Shown in pieces: positions 1-8,030 of a DNA stretch of 64,000 nucleotides; position 1 is the first letter of the stretch, and the number at the start of each line of letters is the position of its first letter. This DNA is from RYN-230 sp963717125. Lineage in GTDB: Bacteria; Actinomycetota; Actinomycetes; Streptosporangiales; Streptosporangiaceae. The notes under the pieces are model-generated. The model searched no databases. It saw only the letters and a list, made by a program, of their open reading frames with translations, and was not told the origin of the DNA. Location: the NCBI GenBank assembly GCA_963717125.1, contig CAVQVG010000013.1, forward strand, positions 248,001-312,000. The letters are read 5' to 3'. The position numbers and the translations under genes are program-made.

Positions 1-1365
1 GGAGGTGTGCCTGGCGACGGCGCGGGCGCGGATCCGGCCGGGGCGGGCGGGGACGAGCTGGCGGGTGCTGGTGATGGTGGTCTGGATCTCGCAGAGGGCC
101 TGGCGGGGGTGGGTGCGTGCGGTGGCCAGGGTGCGGCGGGTGGCGTGCAGGGTGGTGGTGAAACTGATCCTGTCGGGGTCGAGGCCGCTGGCGGCAGCGG
201 CCAGGCACATGATGGTGCGGATGGCCTGGTAGAGGATCAGGTAGGCCCAGAGTTCCTGGTAGACCAGGGTGGGTGTTTTGGGGCGGAGGATGCGGCCGGG
301 GCCGCGCAGGTAGGTCTTGAATTCCCGGAAGCCGGTCTCGATGGCCCACCGCTGGGCGTACCCGTCGGCCAGGGCGCGGGCGGGTGCGGCGGCAGGGCCG
401 AGCAGGGTGGTGATCAGCCGGTAGGGCTCGGTGCGCGTGCTGCCGTCTGCTGCGGTGAGGGTGAGGGTGAATTCGATGACCCGTGCTGGTGTCCCGGTGG
501 CGGGCAGGGGGTTGCCGGGTGGCTGACGGCCGCGCCTGCGGCGCATGGAGTCGCGGTGTGAGCGCCGCTGGCCTTCTTTGGGGGTAGCCAGGATCGTCAG
601 GTAGGACCCGTCGGGCAGCGTGCGCACGACGGGCAGGTGCAGGTTGCCCTTGACCCGCCAGCACAGATGCGCTCTGGTGGCGACGGCGGCCCGCCACAGC
701 CGGTAGCTGTAAAACCCGCGGTCGGCCAGCAGCAGCATGCCTGGCCGCAGTGCGCCTAGCAGGCTGGCGGCCAGGGCACGCTCGCCTTGGGTGCGTGGCC
801 CGGGCGCGGCGGCCAGCAGCGCCCGGGTCCCGCACGCGATCAGCGTGACCAGCCGGACCTGCGGGAAGGCCGCCGCGCGCTGGCGGCCGAGCGCGGCGAT
901 ATTCTCCGGGCTCGCCGCCGCGTGCAGGGTCGTGGCGTCCCAGGCGACCGCCAGCAGCCCGCAAATATGCGACCACGGCTCGGTCCCCGGTGACAGCGCC
1001 GCGGCTAACCGGGCGAACAGCTGCTCAAACGGGGCGGCGCCCAGGCGGCGCCGCAGCCGCGACAGTGCGGTGGCCGACGGGAAGCCCCAGCCCGCCGCGC
1101 GCAGCGGCGCCTCCAGGCCGCTGAGAATCTCCCGGATCACCGGGTCGTAGCCCAGATGGCTGAACAGGCACAAGCCGAGCACGAAATACATCCCGAACCG
1201 GGCCGGCAGCAACCGGAACCGCTGCTGCACCGCACCACAGCCGGCGAGCACCTCATCGACCAGGGCCGGCGGCACATACCGGGTCAGCACCCCGATCCCG
1301 GCACGGCCCAGTACCCGGCCCGTAGTGGAACGCCAACCGGAATCCATGGCAGCATGTACAGCCAA
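1..1365 (-). mobile_element. IS4-family transposase, C-terminus cut by window edge
   Basis: The minus-strand frame is open from 1365 to the window edge (455 codons) with no stop, so the C-terminus lies outside. It is a DDE transposase that cuts and pastes its own insertion sequence. Visible signatures are an Asp in AWDATTLH, a second Asp in LLADRGFYSYRLW, and the IS4 YREK signature Y-x2-R-x3-E-x6-K in YAQRWAIETGFREFK. The N-terminal part resembles the IS4 N-terminal domain. TTG at 1365 is preferred because GAGGAG sits 5 nt upstream (1371-1376); ATG at 1347 is the alternative. The upstream inverted terminal repeat should lie near 1390-1440 but cannot be defined without the other end. The frame appears intact, so the element may be functional. 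Confidence 0.85.
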
Positions 1366-1504
1366 CGAAGCTCCTCGCCAGACGGATGATCTTGAGCAAT
1401 CACCTGTCCTAGCGGGAGCTTCGTCTCATTTCACCCCACCACGCCGCCCAGCACCCCAATCGTGAACCTCAGCCCGCCACCAGCCACGGGCCCTTAAGTT
1501 CATG

Positions 1505-1535
1505 GCATTGTCACCGGCGAGGCACAATGCACCGC
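1505..1535. repeat. Hairpin copy of a two-member dispersed repeat
   Basis: Positions 1511-1535 are the exact reverse complement of 38487-38511 (25/25 bases). A 7-bp perfect stem (1505-1511 with 1524-1530) surrounds a 12-nt loop. The copy lies just downstream of the acetyltransferase stop. It may act as a terminator or be a REP-like element; the function is unknown. Confidence 0.6.
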
Positions 1536-1587
1536 ACTCCTGAAGTGGCGGCTTGGGGAGGCGGCGTGGGGCGGTTCCGAACGGATT

Positions 1588-2250
1588 TCAGGCGGTGAGG
1601 CCGAAGTCGGGTAGGCACTCGGCCAGGCCGGTGATCTCCACGTCGGTGGTGCGGTGCGCCTGCCAGCGCGCCCGGTCCAGCCGCAGCCGTTGCTGCGTGG
1701 CGGGCTTGCCGCGCATGACCTGGCGTTCGACGCCGTCGAGGGCATAACCGAGCTTCCGCGACACACCGAGGGACGCGGCGTTGTCGGTGAACGCGCTCGA
1801 GGCGGCGTACTCCGCGCCCAGGCCGGCGAAGGCCAGGTGCAGCACGGCCGCGCGCATCTCGGTGCCGATGCCCTGGCGGTGGTAGCGCTGGCCCAGCCAG
1901 GACCCGGTGCGCACCTCACGCAGCACGGCGAAGTCAGACCCGGACAGGCCCTGCATACCCGCGATCGCCCCGCCGACGTCGACGACCAGGTTGAGCGTCC
2001 AGTCCTGGGGTGACCACGCGGCCAGTTGCCCCCAGTGGTACTGCAGCACGCCGCGCGCCCGCTGGTCCGGCGGAACATCGGTCCACGGCACGCCGAACGG
2101 TTGCACCGCTGGGTCATGCACCCCGGCGGCGGCCAGGCCGGCCAGTTCGTCCAGGTCGGCCAGCGAGGGCAGGCGCAGTTCCAGCCGTGGTGTGCGCAGG
2201 CGCAGTTCGAACAGTGGCCAGTGCTGGGGAACCACGGGCGTCGCAGCCAT
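1588..2250 (-). CDS. GNAT-family N-acetyltransferase (RimJ/RimL type)
   Basis: A 220-residue protein of the acetyl-CoA-dependent GNAT fold, likely cytoplasmic. The N-terminal strand LRTPRLELRLPSLADLDEL is typical of RimJ/RimL-like enzymes. The acetyl-CoA pyrophosphate loop is seen as RYHRQGIGTEMR around residues 122-133, followed by the usual alanine-rich helix and the C-terminal GVSRKLGYALDGVE motif in which the family carries N/S-x-x-x-x-x-x-GF. The substrate cannot be told from sequence and could be a protein N-terminus or a small molecule. ATG at 2250 has only a weak ribosome-binding site. It is a single-gene unit between the IS element and the G1-like pair. Confidence 0.8.
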   Translation of the reverse strand: MAATPVVPQHWPLFELRLRTPRLELRLPSLADLDELAGLAAAGVHDPAVQPFGVPWTDVPPDQRARGVLQYHWGQLAAWSPQDWTLNLVVDVGGAIAGMQGLSGSDFAVLREVRTGSWLGQRYHRQGIGTEMRAAVLHLAFAGLGAEYAASSAFTDNAASLGVSRKLGYALDGVERQVMRGKPATQQRLRLDRARWQAHRTTDVEITGLAECLPDFGLTA

Positions 2251-2400
2251 GGGCCGATTATCGGAGTCCGGCCGCGCCAGGGCACTCCATTATCCGGGCC
2301 CCCGGCCTTTCAGCCGACCGGCCCAGCCGGCGGCCCAGCCGGCCCAGGCGGGCGGCCCAGGCGATCGGCGCCGGGCGATGGCCAGCCCGGCAGGAAAAGC

Positions 2401-2436
2401 CTGCTGCCCGGGCCAGCTGGCCGGCCCGGGCAGCAG
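2401..2436. terminator. Strong hairpin downstream of the first G1-like gene
   Basis: A perfect 14-bp inverted repeat (2401-2414 with 2423-2436) with an 8-nt loop, 17 nt past the stop of the minus-strand gene ending at 2454. There is no U tract, as is common for actinobacterial terminators. The stem core CTGCCCGGGCC recurs in the hairpin at 3541-3570. Confidence 0.65.
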
Positions 2437-2453
2437 TCCGGTGGACAGGAAGG

Positions 2454-3335
2454 TCAACGCCCCCAGACGCCGAAGGCGTCCCAGAGGCGCACCTGGTTGT
2501 TGGCCACCAGGCCGTCCGACCACAGCGGGGTCGGTGACACCCGGGTCGTCCCCGACGGTGGCAGCAGACCGTTGCTGGTCGCGATGACCTGGCTGGTCGT
2601 CCACTGGCCGATGAACGAGCCCCGGGAGCCGCTGTACGTGGTCAGCGCGCCCTGCAGGAACTGGTTGATGCGGAACGAGTGGATGAACGGCGGCAGCGCG
2701 ATCGGCACCCCGGTGCTGTTGGTGAAGTCGTCCAGCGCCGCGGCGTGATCGTAGATCGGACCGTAGGCCTGGGTCTTGTAGGACTCCGGCGGACCGGACG
2801 TGGACGGCGGCGTGATCACGAAGTGCAGCTCGTTGCCCGTCTGGTCGAAGTAGATGCTGAAGTTGACGCCGTCGCCCTGGTTGACGCCGGACAGCTCGGA
2901 GTAGTGCGCGAAGTACGGGCCGTTCAGCGAGTTGTTGAAGGCCTCCACGTACGACACCCAGCTGCCCAGCGTGCAGGTGTAGCCGTAGGACTCAGCCACG
3001 ATGCACGACTCGATGCCCGCCCGCACGTACTGGTCCCCACCCGCCAGTGAGCCGTTGGACAGCTGGATGTACTCCTGCGGGTAGAGCCCGGTCAGGAACG
3101 ATGTGTCCGGCACGGTCAGCGTCGAGGATATGTAGCGGAAGTATCGCCCGCTCGCCTCGTAACCGGCTTGGCTGGTCGTCCCGATCTGCGGATAGCTGAT
3201 GTGCGGCCGGGCCGGCTGGCCCACGGACGCGCTCGCGGCACTCGAGGCCGCGAAGCCGAGAGTCGTGGCGGTGGCGCCCGCTGCCGCGGCGGCGACGAAC
3301 GTTCTGATGATGCGGCTTCTGATGCGGCTTCGCAT
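2454..3335 (-). CDS. Secreted G1 (eqolisin)-like protein, paralogue 1
   Basis: A 293-residue protein with an Arg-rich start, a hydrophobic core and Ala-Ser-Ala signal-peptide end (about residues 1-37), so probably exported. The mature part carries the fold signature of G1 glutamic peptidases: a GYEASG segment, ISSTLTVPD (cf. the family's W-x-VP strand), a Gly-rich strand followed by RAGIESC, and SYVEAF with the likely catalytic Glu. By eye alignment with fungal eqolisins (LQTGVDFC), the catalytic Gln position is Arg here, so peptidase activity is doubtful. AGGAGGGG lies about 10 nt before the ATG. It is about 80% identical over much of its length to the gene at 3661-4530, so this is a tandem duplication. 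Function beyond secretion is not established. Confidence 0.65.
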   Translation of the reverse strand: MRSRIRSRIIRTFVAAAAAGATATTLGFAASSAASASVGQPARPHISYPQIGTTSQAGYEASGRYFRYISSTLTVPDTSFLTGLYPQEYIQLSNGSLAGGDQYVRAGIESCIVAESYGYTCTLGSWVSYVEAFNNSLNGPYFAHYSELSGVNQGDGVNFSIYFDQTGNELHFVITPPSTSGPPESYKTQAYGPIYDHAAALDDFTNSTGVPIALPPFIHSFRINQFLQGALTTYSGSRGSFIGQWTTSQVIATSNGLLPPSGTTRVSPTPLWSDGLVANNQVRLWDAFGVWGR

Positions 3336-3660
3336 ACGGTCGGTTCCCCTCCTGTGACGCGCGGGAGCAGCACCGGTATTGCTCTGGGCGGTGTTTCCAG
3401 GACCAGTGCCCGGTTGCTCCCGTACTTGGTTGTTCAGGTGGGCCCTGACCGCCCTCCCGTATCACTTCCCCTACTCTAGGTAATCTAATGATTACTTCAT
3501 GCGATGGATTTGTGTATCCCATCTGATCCCAAACAGCGTGCTGCCCGGGCCGGAGCACCGGCCCGGGCAGCAGCCCTCACTGATCGCGTCGGCTACGGGC
3601 CAGCGGCCCGCGCCTCAGCCGGATCCGGACCCGGATCCGAATCCGGACCCGGATCCGAAC
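3336..3660. other. Intergenic region between the two G1-like paralogues
   Basis: The region holds the promoter and leader of the first paralogue (AT-richer stretch 3470-3530), the terminator hairpin 3541-3570, and a short direct-repeat tract at 3619-3660 built on GGATCCG units immediately after the second paralogue's stop. No convincing small gene was seen. Confidence 0.5.
3541..3570. terminator. Perfect 13-bp hairpin, downstream of paralogue 2
   Basis: CTGCCCGGGCCGG, a 4-nt loop AGCA, then the exact complement. It sits about 90 nt past the stop of the minus-strand gene ending at 3661 and shares its stem core with the hairpin at 2401-2436, suggesting it was duplicated together with the gene. 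Confidence 0.65.
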
Positions 3661-4530
3661 TCAGCGCGCCCAGATCCCGAACGCGTCCCACGGGCGAACC
3701 GCGCCGTTGGCCGACAGGCCGTCCGACCACAGCGGGCTCGGCGACACCCGGGTCGTCCCCGACGGCGGCAGCAGGCCGTTGCTGGTGGCGATGACCGGGG
3801 AGGTCGTCCACGGGCCCACGAACGAACCGCGCAGCCCGTTCTCCGTGGTGATCGCACCCTGCAGGAACTGGTTGATGCGGAACGCGTGGATGAACGGCGG
3901 CAGCGCGATCGGCACCCCGGTGCTGTTGGTGAAGTCATCCACCGCATCGGCGTACTGGAAGATCGCGCCGTAGGCCTGCGTCTTGTAGTACTGGACCGGC
4001 CCTGACGTGGACGGCGGCGTGATCACGAAGTGCAGCTCGTTGCCCTGCTCGTCGTAGTAGATGCTGAAGTTCACGCCGTCGCCCTGGTTGACCCCGGACA
4101 GCTCGGAGTAGTGCGAGAAGTACGGGCCGTTCAGCGAGTTGTTGAACGCCTCGACGAACGACACCCAACTGCCCGGCGTGCAGGTGTAGCCGTAGGACTC
4201 GGCCACGATGCACGACTCGATGCCCGCCCGGATGTACTGGTCGCCGCCACCCAGCGAGCCGTTCGACAGCTGGATGTACTCCTGCGGGTACAGGCCGGTC
4301 AGGAACGAGGTGTCCGGCACCGTGATCGTCGACGAGATGTAGCGGAAGTCACGCCCGCTCGCCTCGTACCCCGCCGTGCTGGTGGTGGCCATCGTTGGGC
4401 CAATGGTCCCGCCGCCCGCGGCGTGGGACACGGCCGCGTTGGCGGCACCCATGGCGGTCAGGCCAAGGGTGCCGGCAGTGACGCCCGCCGCCGCAGCGGC
4501 GACTAGCGTCCGGGTGATGCGTCTACGCAT
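3661..4530 (-). CDS. Secreted G1 (eqolisin)-like protein, paralogue 2
   Basis: 289 residues from ATG 4530, chosen because GGAAGGAAG lies about 7 nt upstream; the frame extends upstream to 4581 without a better site. There is a signal peptide MRRRITRTLVAAAAAG through ANA (about 1-35). The mature domain parallels its neighbour: ISSTITVPD, YIQLSNGSLGGGDQYIRAG, WVSFVEAFNN, FVITPPSTSG, and a C-terminal SPLWSDGLS...WDAFGIWAR. As in paralogue 1, the residue aligned with the eqolisin catalytic Gln is Arg while the Glu in VEAF is kept. It is probably an extracellular protein transcribed as its own unit, because long spacers with hairpins separate the two copies. Confidence 0.65.
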   Translation of the reverse strand: MRRRITRTLVAAAAAGVTAGTLGLTAMGAANAAVSHAAGGGTIGPTMATTSTAGYEASGRDFRYISSTITVPDTSFLTGLYPQEYIQLSNGSLGGGDQYIRAGIESCIVAESYGYTCTPGSWVSFVEAFNNSLNGPYFSHYSELSGVNQGDGVNFSIYYDEQGNELHFVITPPSTSGPVQYYKTQAYGAIFQYADAVDDFTNSTGVPIALPPFIHAFRINQFLQGAITTENGLRGSFVGPWTTSPVIATSNGLLPPSGTTRVSPSPLWSDGLSANGAVRPWDAFGIWAR

Positions 4531-4840
4531 CGAAATACTTCCTTCCCTTGATTTTGCCCGAGTCCGGATAAGAAATTCCACGGGGTATGAGGCGGCGGTT
4601 AAAACCGGCCCCGGGCTTGCCTCCGTAAATGTCTGCGCTTCACGCTGACTCCCGCCCCGCCGAGTCCAGCAGTGACAATACCACGAGTAGTTACTGCCGT
4701 ACGCTCCGCGACATGAAGCATGTCACAGCTCCGTGACCTGGGAGTCTAGATTCCTGCGAACGGCAATGAGAAGGGTTCTCTTATACCCCTCATATCTACA
4801 CTTGGTGCGTTTTCAGCACACGAAGCGCGAACGCTTTGCG
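4531..4840. promoter_or_regulatory. AT-richer leader with a 15-bp palindrome
   Basis: The spacer between hpnB (ends at 4841) and the G1-like gene start at 4530. It is clearly lower in G+C than its surroundings. At 4710-4724 is a perfect 6-3-6 palindrome (GACATG-AAG-CATGTC), and GTCAC/GTGAC half-sites follow at 4723-4738. This is a plausible operator for the secreted-protein gene; the regulator is unknown. Confidence 0.4.
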
Positions 4841-6073
4841 CTATTGCGCGCGGCGGCCAGCCGGTACCGTGCGGCCCTTCCATTCACCACCATGCCCGGC
4901 ATAATGCCGGCGCGCGGAATCGGCCGTCATGGCGGCATAAAGCAGGGCGATGATGGGCAGAACCGGAGCCCGCCAGCCGCCCAGCCGGTACAGCCGGAGC
5001 ACCGGCAGGAAGCTGACGCTCATCAGCAGCCAGCCGGCTAGCCCCGCCGCGGCGCACCAGACGGCGGCCAGGGCGGCCCCGGCGCCCACGCCAGCCCCGG
5101 CGCCCAGGCCAGCCAGCGCGGCCAGGCCGGCGACGGCGGCCACCGGCGGCACGGCGTATAGCCACAGCAGGCCCACCAGCGTCAGCCCGAGCAGCACCGG
5201 CGAGTAGCGCAACTGGACGTAGGCGCTACGCGCGATCATGTCCCACAGGCCGGCCAGCCGTGGATACGGACGGCGGCTGCGGACCTCGGTGCTGAACCCC
5301 AGCCAGCAACGGGCCCGCCCGGGCGCCCGCTTGAGCAGCCGGCCCAGCGCCACGTCGTCGATGCGTGCCCCGCTGATCGGGGCCAGGCCGCCCGCCGCGG
5401 CCAGCGCGGCCCGCCGGACCAGCATGCAGCCGCCGGCGGCGGCGGCCGTCCGCGAGCCCGGCCGGTTCACCCAGCGGAACGGGTACAGCTGGGCGAAAAA
5501 ATAGACGAAGGCCGGCACGACGAGCCGCTCCCAGCCGGTGTCCGCGCGGAGCAGCGCCATCTGCGACACCAGCGCGCGGTCCCCGGCCAGGGCCGCGCGG
5601 ACCAGCGCGGTCAGCGTGCCCGGCGCATAACCGATGTCCGCGTCGGTGAACAGCACGTAGTCGCACTTCCCGGCGGCCCGCAGGCCGGCCGCCATCGCGT
5701 GCACCTTGCCCGCCCAGCCCGGCGGCGTCGGCCCGGCCGGCACGACCCGGATGGGCGCAACCCTGGCCGCGCCAGCACCGCCGCCCAGCGCAACCGCCCG
5801 CTCCCCCGTGCCGTCGGTGCTCCCGTCGTCCACCAGCAGCACCGAGAACTCCCCCGGGTACTCCTGGGCCAGCAGGCTCGGCAGGGTGAGCGGCAGGATG
5901 GCCGCCTCGTCCCGGGCCGGCACCACGGCCACCACGCTGGGCCAGCGTTCCGGCTGCCACCGCGGGTCACTAGCCGGCAGCCGCTGATCGGTGCGCCAGA
6001 ACCCGCCGCGCCCCACGAGCAGGTAGACCCACGCGATCGCGGCGAGCAGGGCCGCGGCGGCCAGCACAGGCAT
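4841..6073 (-). CDS. hpnB: Hopanoid-associated glycosyltransferase HpnB-like
   Basis: A 410-residue membrane-anchored family-2 glycosyltransferase. One N-terminal helix (about 3-22) precedes a GT2 domain with VVPARDEA, VLLVDDGSTDGTG and the metal-binding FTDADIGYAP. A C-terminal block of about three helices (290-390) ends with the GGEWKGR tail typical of HpnB proteins. HpnB is associated with hopanoid loci and is thought to act on the polar head of extended hopanoids, although its exact reaction is not settled. It lies about 10 kb from the hpn operon on the same strand. The ATG at 6073 has a modest GGCGG site. A long Ala/Gly-rich linker (about 320-345) is low complexity. Confidence 0.8.
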   Translation of the reverse strand: MPVLAAAALLAAIAWVYLLVGRGGFWRTDQRLPASDPRWQPERWPSVVAVVPARDEAAILPLTLPSLLAQEYPGEFSVLLVDDGSTDGTGERAVALGGGAGAARVAPIRVVPAGPTPPGWAGKVHAMAAGLRAAGKCDYVLFTDADIGYAPGTLTALVRAALAGDRALVSQMALLRADTGWERLVVPAFVYFFAQLYPFRWVNRPGSRTAAAAGGCMLVRRAALAAAGGLAPISGARIDDVALGRLLKRAPGRARCWLGFSTEVRSRRPYPRLAGLWDMIARSAYVQLRYSPVLLGLTLVGLLWLYAVPPVAAVAGLAALAGLGAGAGVGAGAALAAVWCAAAGLAGWLLMSVSFLPVLRLYRLGGWRAPVLPIIALLYAAMTADSARRHYAGHGGEWKGRTVPAGRRAQ

Positions 6074-6116
6074 CCGCCAAGCCTAGAGCCCCGCCGCCAA
6101 ACGTGATCACGCCAAA

Positions 6117-6166
6117 CGTGATCAAACGTTTGGTGTCGTCAGAGCGACACCAAACGTTTGATCACG
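6117..6166. repeat. 22-bp perfect inverted repeat
   Basis: The arms 6117-6138 and 6145-6166 are exactly complementary, with a 6-nt loop. Each arm contains the smaller palindromes TGATCA and AAACGTTT, and further ACGTGATCA half-copies precede it (6101-6120). It sits between the flotillin stop and the hpnB start. It could be a terminator or a protein-binding site. Confidence 0.7.
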
Positions 6167-6181
6167 AACCCCGAACGGCGG

Positions 6182-7387
6182 TCAGCCGCGCGGGCGGCTG
6201 TCCTGCGGGCGGCTGTCCTGCGGGCGGCTGTCCTGCGGGCGGCTGTCCTGCGGGCGGCTGTCCTGCGGGCCCTCCGGCAGCCGGACCACCTCCGCGGTCG
6301 CCTCTGGCCCGGTAGCGAGGTTCTTCTTGATCGAGTCGAAGATGGTCAGCCCCTGGCCGACCAGGCCCGCGGCGATCTCGCTGAGCCCCTCGGCCCCGTT
6401 CAGCACGTTGACGTTCGCCCCGGCCAGGCCGGTCGCGGCCTCCTTGACGATCTGCGGGAGCTGGTCGATGAGCATCCGGTCCAGGGCGACCCGGTTGTTC
6501 GACGCGGCCGCCTCGGCCAGGATCCGCATCCGCTCGGCGTCGGCCTTGGCCAGGACCCGCACCTTCTCCGCTTCCGCCTCGGCCGGCCTGACCACCTCGG
6601 CCACCAGCTCGCGCTGGCGCAGCTCCGCCCGGCGCTGAGCCAGCTCCGCCTGGGCGTTGATGACCCCGATCTGGGTCTGCGCCTGCATGAGCGGACCGGC
6701 CTGCGCCGCTTCGGCCTGCGCCTTGTCGATCTCGGCCTTGTACTGGGCCTGCACCACCGCGGTCTGCCGCGCGTACTCGGCCTGCTTACGCTGCGACTCC
6801 TGCTCGGCCTGGGCCGCCGCCTGGTTGGCCTGGGCCTGGGCGATCTGCGCCTGGCGCTGGATGGCCGCGTTGTGCGGGGCGGCCATCGCGTCGATATAGC
6901 CCGAGTTCAGGTCGTCGATGGACTGGATCTGCAGCGAGTCCACGCTCAGGCCGATCTTGACCATCTCCGCCTTCGAGCCGTCGAGGACCTCACTGGCCAG
7001 CTTCTGGCGTTCGGTAACGATCTCCTCGACCGTCATCGAGCCGATGATGGAGCGCAGGTGGCCGGCGAAGATCCGGCCGGTCAGGGTGGACATCTGGTCC
7101 TGGTCGGACAGGAAGCGCTGGCCGGCGTTGACGATGCTCTCCTCGTCGTTGCCGACCTTGAACGCGATCACCGAGCGGACGTTCAGGGCGATGCCCTGCT
7201 TGGTCACGCACTGCTCGGCTACCTCGGCCTCGTTCATGGCCAGGGTCAGGTAGCGGGCCTTGCGGAAGAACGGGAGCACGAACGCGCCGTGTCCAGTGAC
7301 GACCCGGAATGGGGCGCCGTTGCGGCCGTGCCTCCCGCCGGAAATGAGCATGGCCTCATCAGGCGCTGGGACGCGGTAACCAAGCAT
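6182..7387 (-). CDS. Flotillin-like SPFH-domain membrane scaffold protein
   Basis: 401 residues. The N-terminal SPFH/Band-7 domain (about 1-190) shows the flotillin pattern PDEAMLISGG, VVTGHGAFVLP and IGSMTVEEIVTERQKL. It is followed by a long Ala/Gln/Glu-rich coiled coil with flotillin-type EA repeats (about 195-300) and a conserved tail (DQLPQIVKEAATGLAG). Flotillins assemble in membrane microdomains enriched in isoprenoid lipids. There is no clear N-terminal transmembrane helix, so attachment may be by hairpin or acylation. ATG 7387 follows AAGGAG. It lies 12 nt behind the nfeD-like gene, so the two form one operon. The C-terminus ends in five QDSRP-type repeats encoded by a 15-bp minisatellite. 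Confidence 0.88.
   Translation of the reverse strand: MLGYRVPAPDEAMLISGGRHGRNGAPFRVVTGHGAFVLPFFRKARYLTLAMNEAEVAEQCVTKQGIALNVRSVIAFKVGNDEESIVNAGQRFLSDQDQMSTLTGRIFAGHLRSIIGSMTVEEIVTERQKLASEVLDGSKAEMVKIGLSVDSLQIQSIDDLNSGYIDAMAAPHNAAIQRQAQIAQAQANQAAAQAEQESQRKQAEYARQTAVVQAQYKAEIDKAQAEAAQAGPLMQAQTQIGVINAQAELAQRRAELRQRELVAEVVRPAEAEAEKVRVLAKADAERMRILAEAAASNNRVALDRMLIDQLPQIVKEAATGLAGANVNVLNGAEGLSEIAAGLVGQGLTIFDSIKKNLATGPEATAEVVRLPEGPQDSRPQDSRPQDSRPQDSRPQDSRPRG
6191..6265. repeat. 15-bp coding minisatellite, five units
   Basis: CGGGCGGCTGTCCTG is repeated five times without change. It encodes the QDSRP tail of the flotillin. The unit length is a multiple of three, so copy-number changes keep the frame. 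Confidence 0.9.
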
Positions 7388-7399
7388 GATCGAGCTCCT

Positions 7400-7654
7400 T
7401 CAGACAGCAGGCTGCGGTAACGGTTCCGGGAAGGGGTCGAGCGGATCGGTCCACTCGCTGACGTCCACCGTCCGGGTGCCGCGCGATTCGATGACCAGCA
7501 CGGTCCTGCCCCGGGGAATCGGCTCAGCCGACCAGGCGATGTACGCCTCGGTGCCACCACGGATCTTGAGCAGCACCTCGCCCGGCCCCGCCTCCCCTCG
7601 GGTGGCGATGCACACGACGCCGATGCTGCCAATCAGGGAGGGCTCCCCAGGCAC
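7400..7654 (-). CDS. Short NfeD-type OB-fold partner of flotillin
   Basis: 84 residues from GTG 7654, preceded by AGGAGGAG about 9 nt upstream. The pattern IGSIGVVCIATRG, GEVLLKIRGGTEAYIAW and RGRTVLVIES is that of the small C-terminal OB-fold domain of NfeD/YuaF proteins. Here it lacks the protease and membrane domains seen in long NfeD proteins. Genes of this family are nearly always paired with a flotillin or stomatin gene, as here (12-nt gap). The role is probably to bind or organise the flotillin oligomer. The Pro/Asp-rich tail (DPLDPFPEPLPQP) has no recognised function. Confidence 0.7.
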   Translation of the reverse strand: MPGEPSLIGSIGVVCIATRGEAGPGEVLLKIRGGTEAYIAWSAEPIPRGRTVLVIESRGTRTVDVSEWTDPLDPFPEPLPQPAV

Positions 7655-7986
7655 CCGCGCAACTCCTCCTAATCACCCCGGTGTAACGACTTCACATTAG
7701 ACCCCCGGACTGACTGGCCGGGCTTGCCTGACAGCCAGAACGGCCTCAATCGGATATCGGTACCGGGCAGCCAGCTCAACGCCCCTGCCGCCGGCTCGCC
7801 CCAGCCGGTCCCCAGCCGTCCGGGGAAAAATCGGCCGGGCGGAATAGCGGACCGGGGTGGCACGTTACTACCCATCGCTGGTGTGTTCGTGTCCCCCGGG
7901 CCGCAACTCATCTGCCTTCGCGGAATACCGTCCGGCTGGAGCCGCGTCGTGCCACTCGCCGAGAGGCGACCGGCACACCAGCACTT
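7655..7986. promoter_or_regulatory. Upstream region of the nfeD-flotillin operon
   Basis: About 330 bp between the nfeD-like start and the ribokinase terminator. It should hold the promoter of the minus-strand nfeD-flotillin pair; the segment around 7685-7700 is AT-richer. I see no further gene or conserved RNA in it. Confidence 0.4.
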
Positions 7987-8028
7987 AGCGCCGAGGCCCG
8001 CGGAGTCCGCTCCGCGGGCCTCGGCGCT
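7987..8028. terminator. 18-bp hairpin at the ribokinase 3' end
   Basis: A perfect inverted repeat, arms 7987-8004 and 8011-8028, with a 6-nt loop, beginning 2 nt after the minus-strand stop at 8031. No U tract. A strong candidate intrinsic terminator. Confidence 0.75.
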
Positions 8029-8030
8029 GC

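Noticed and set aside
7..1389. Plus-strand open frames opposite the transposase
   Set aside because: The minus strand gives one long frame with the complete IS4 DDE and YREK motifs.
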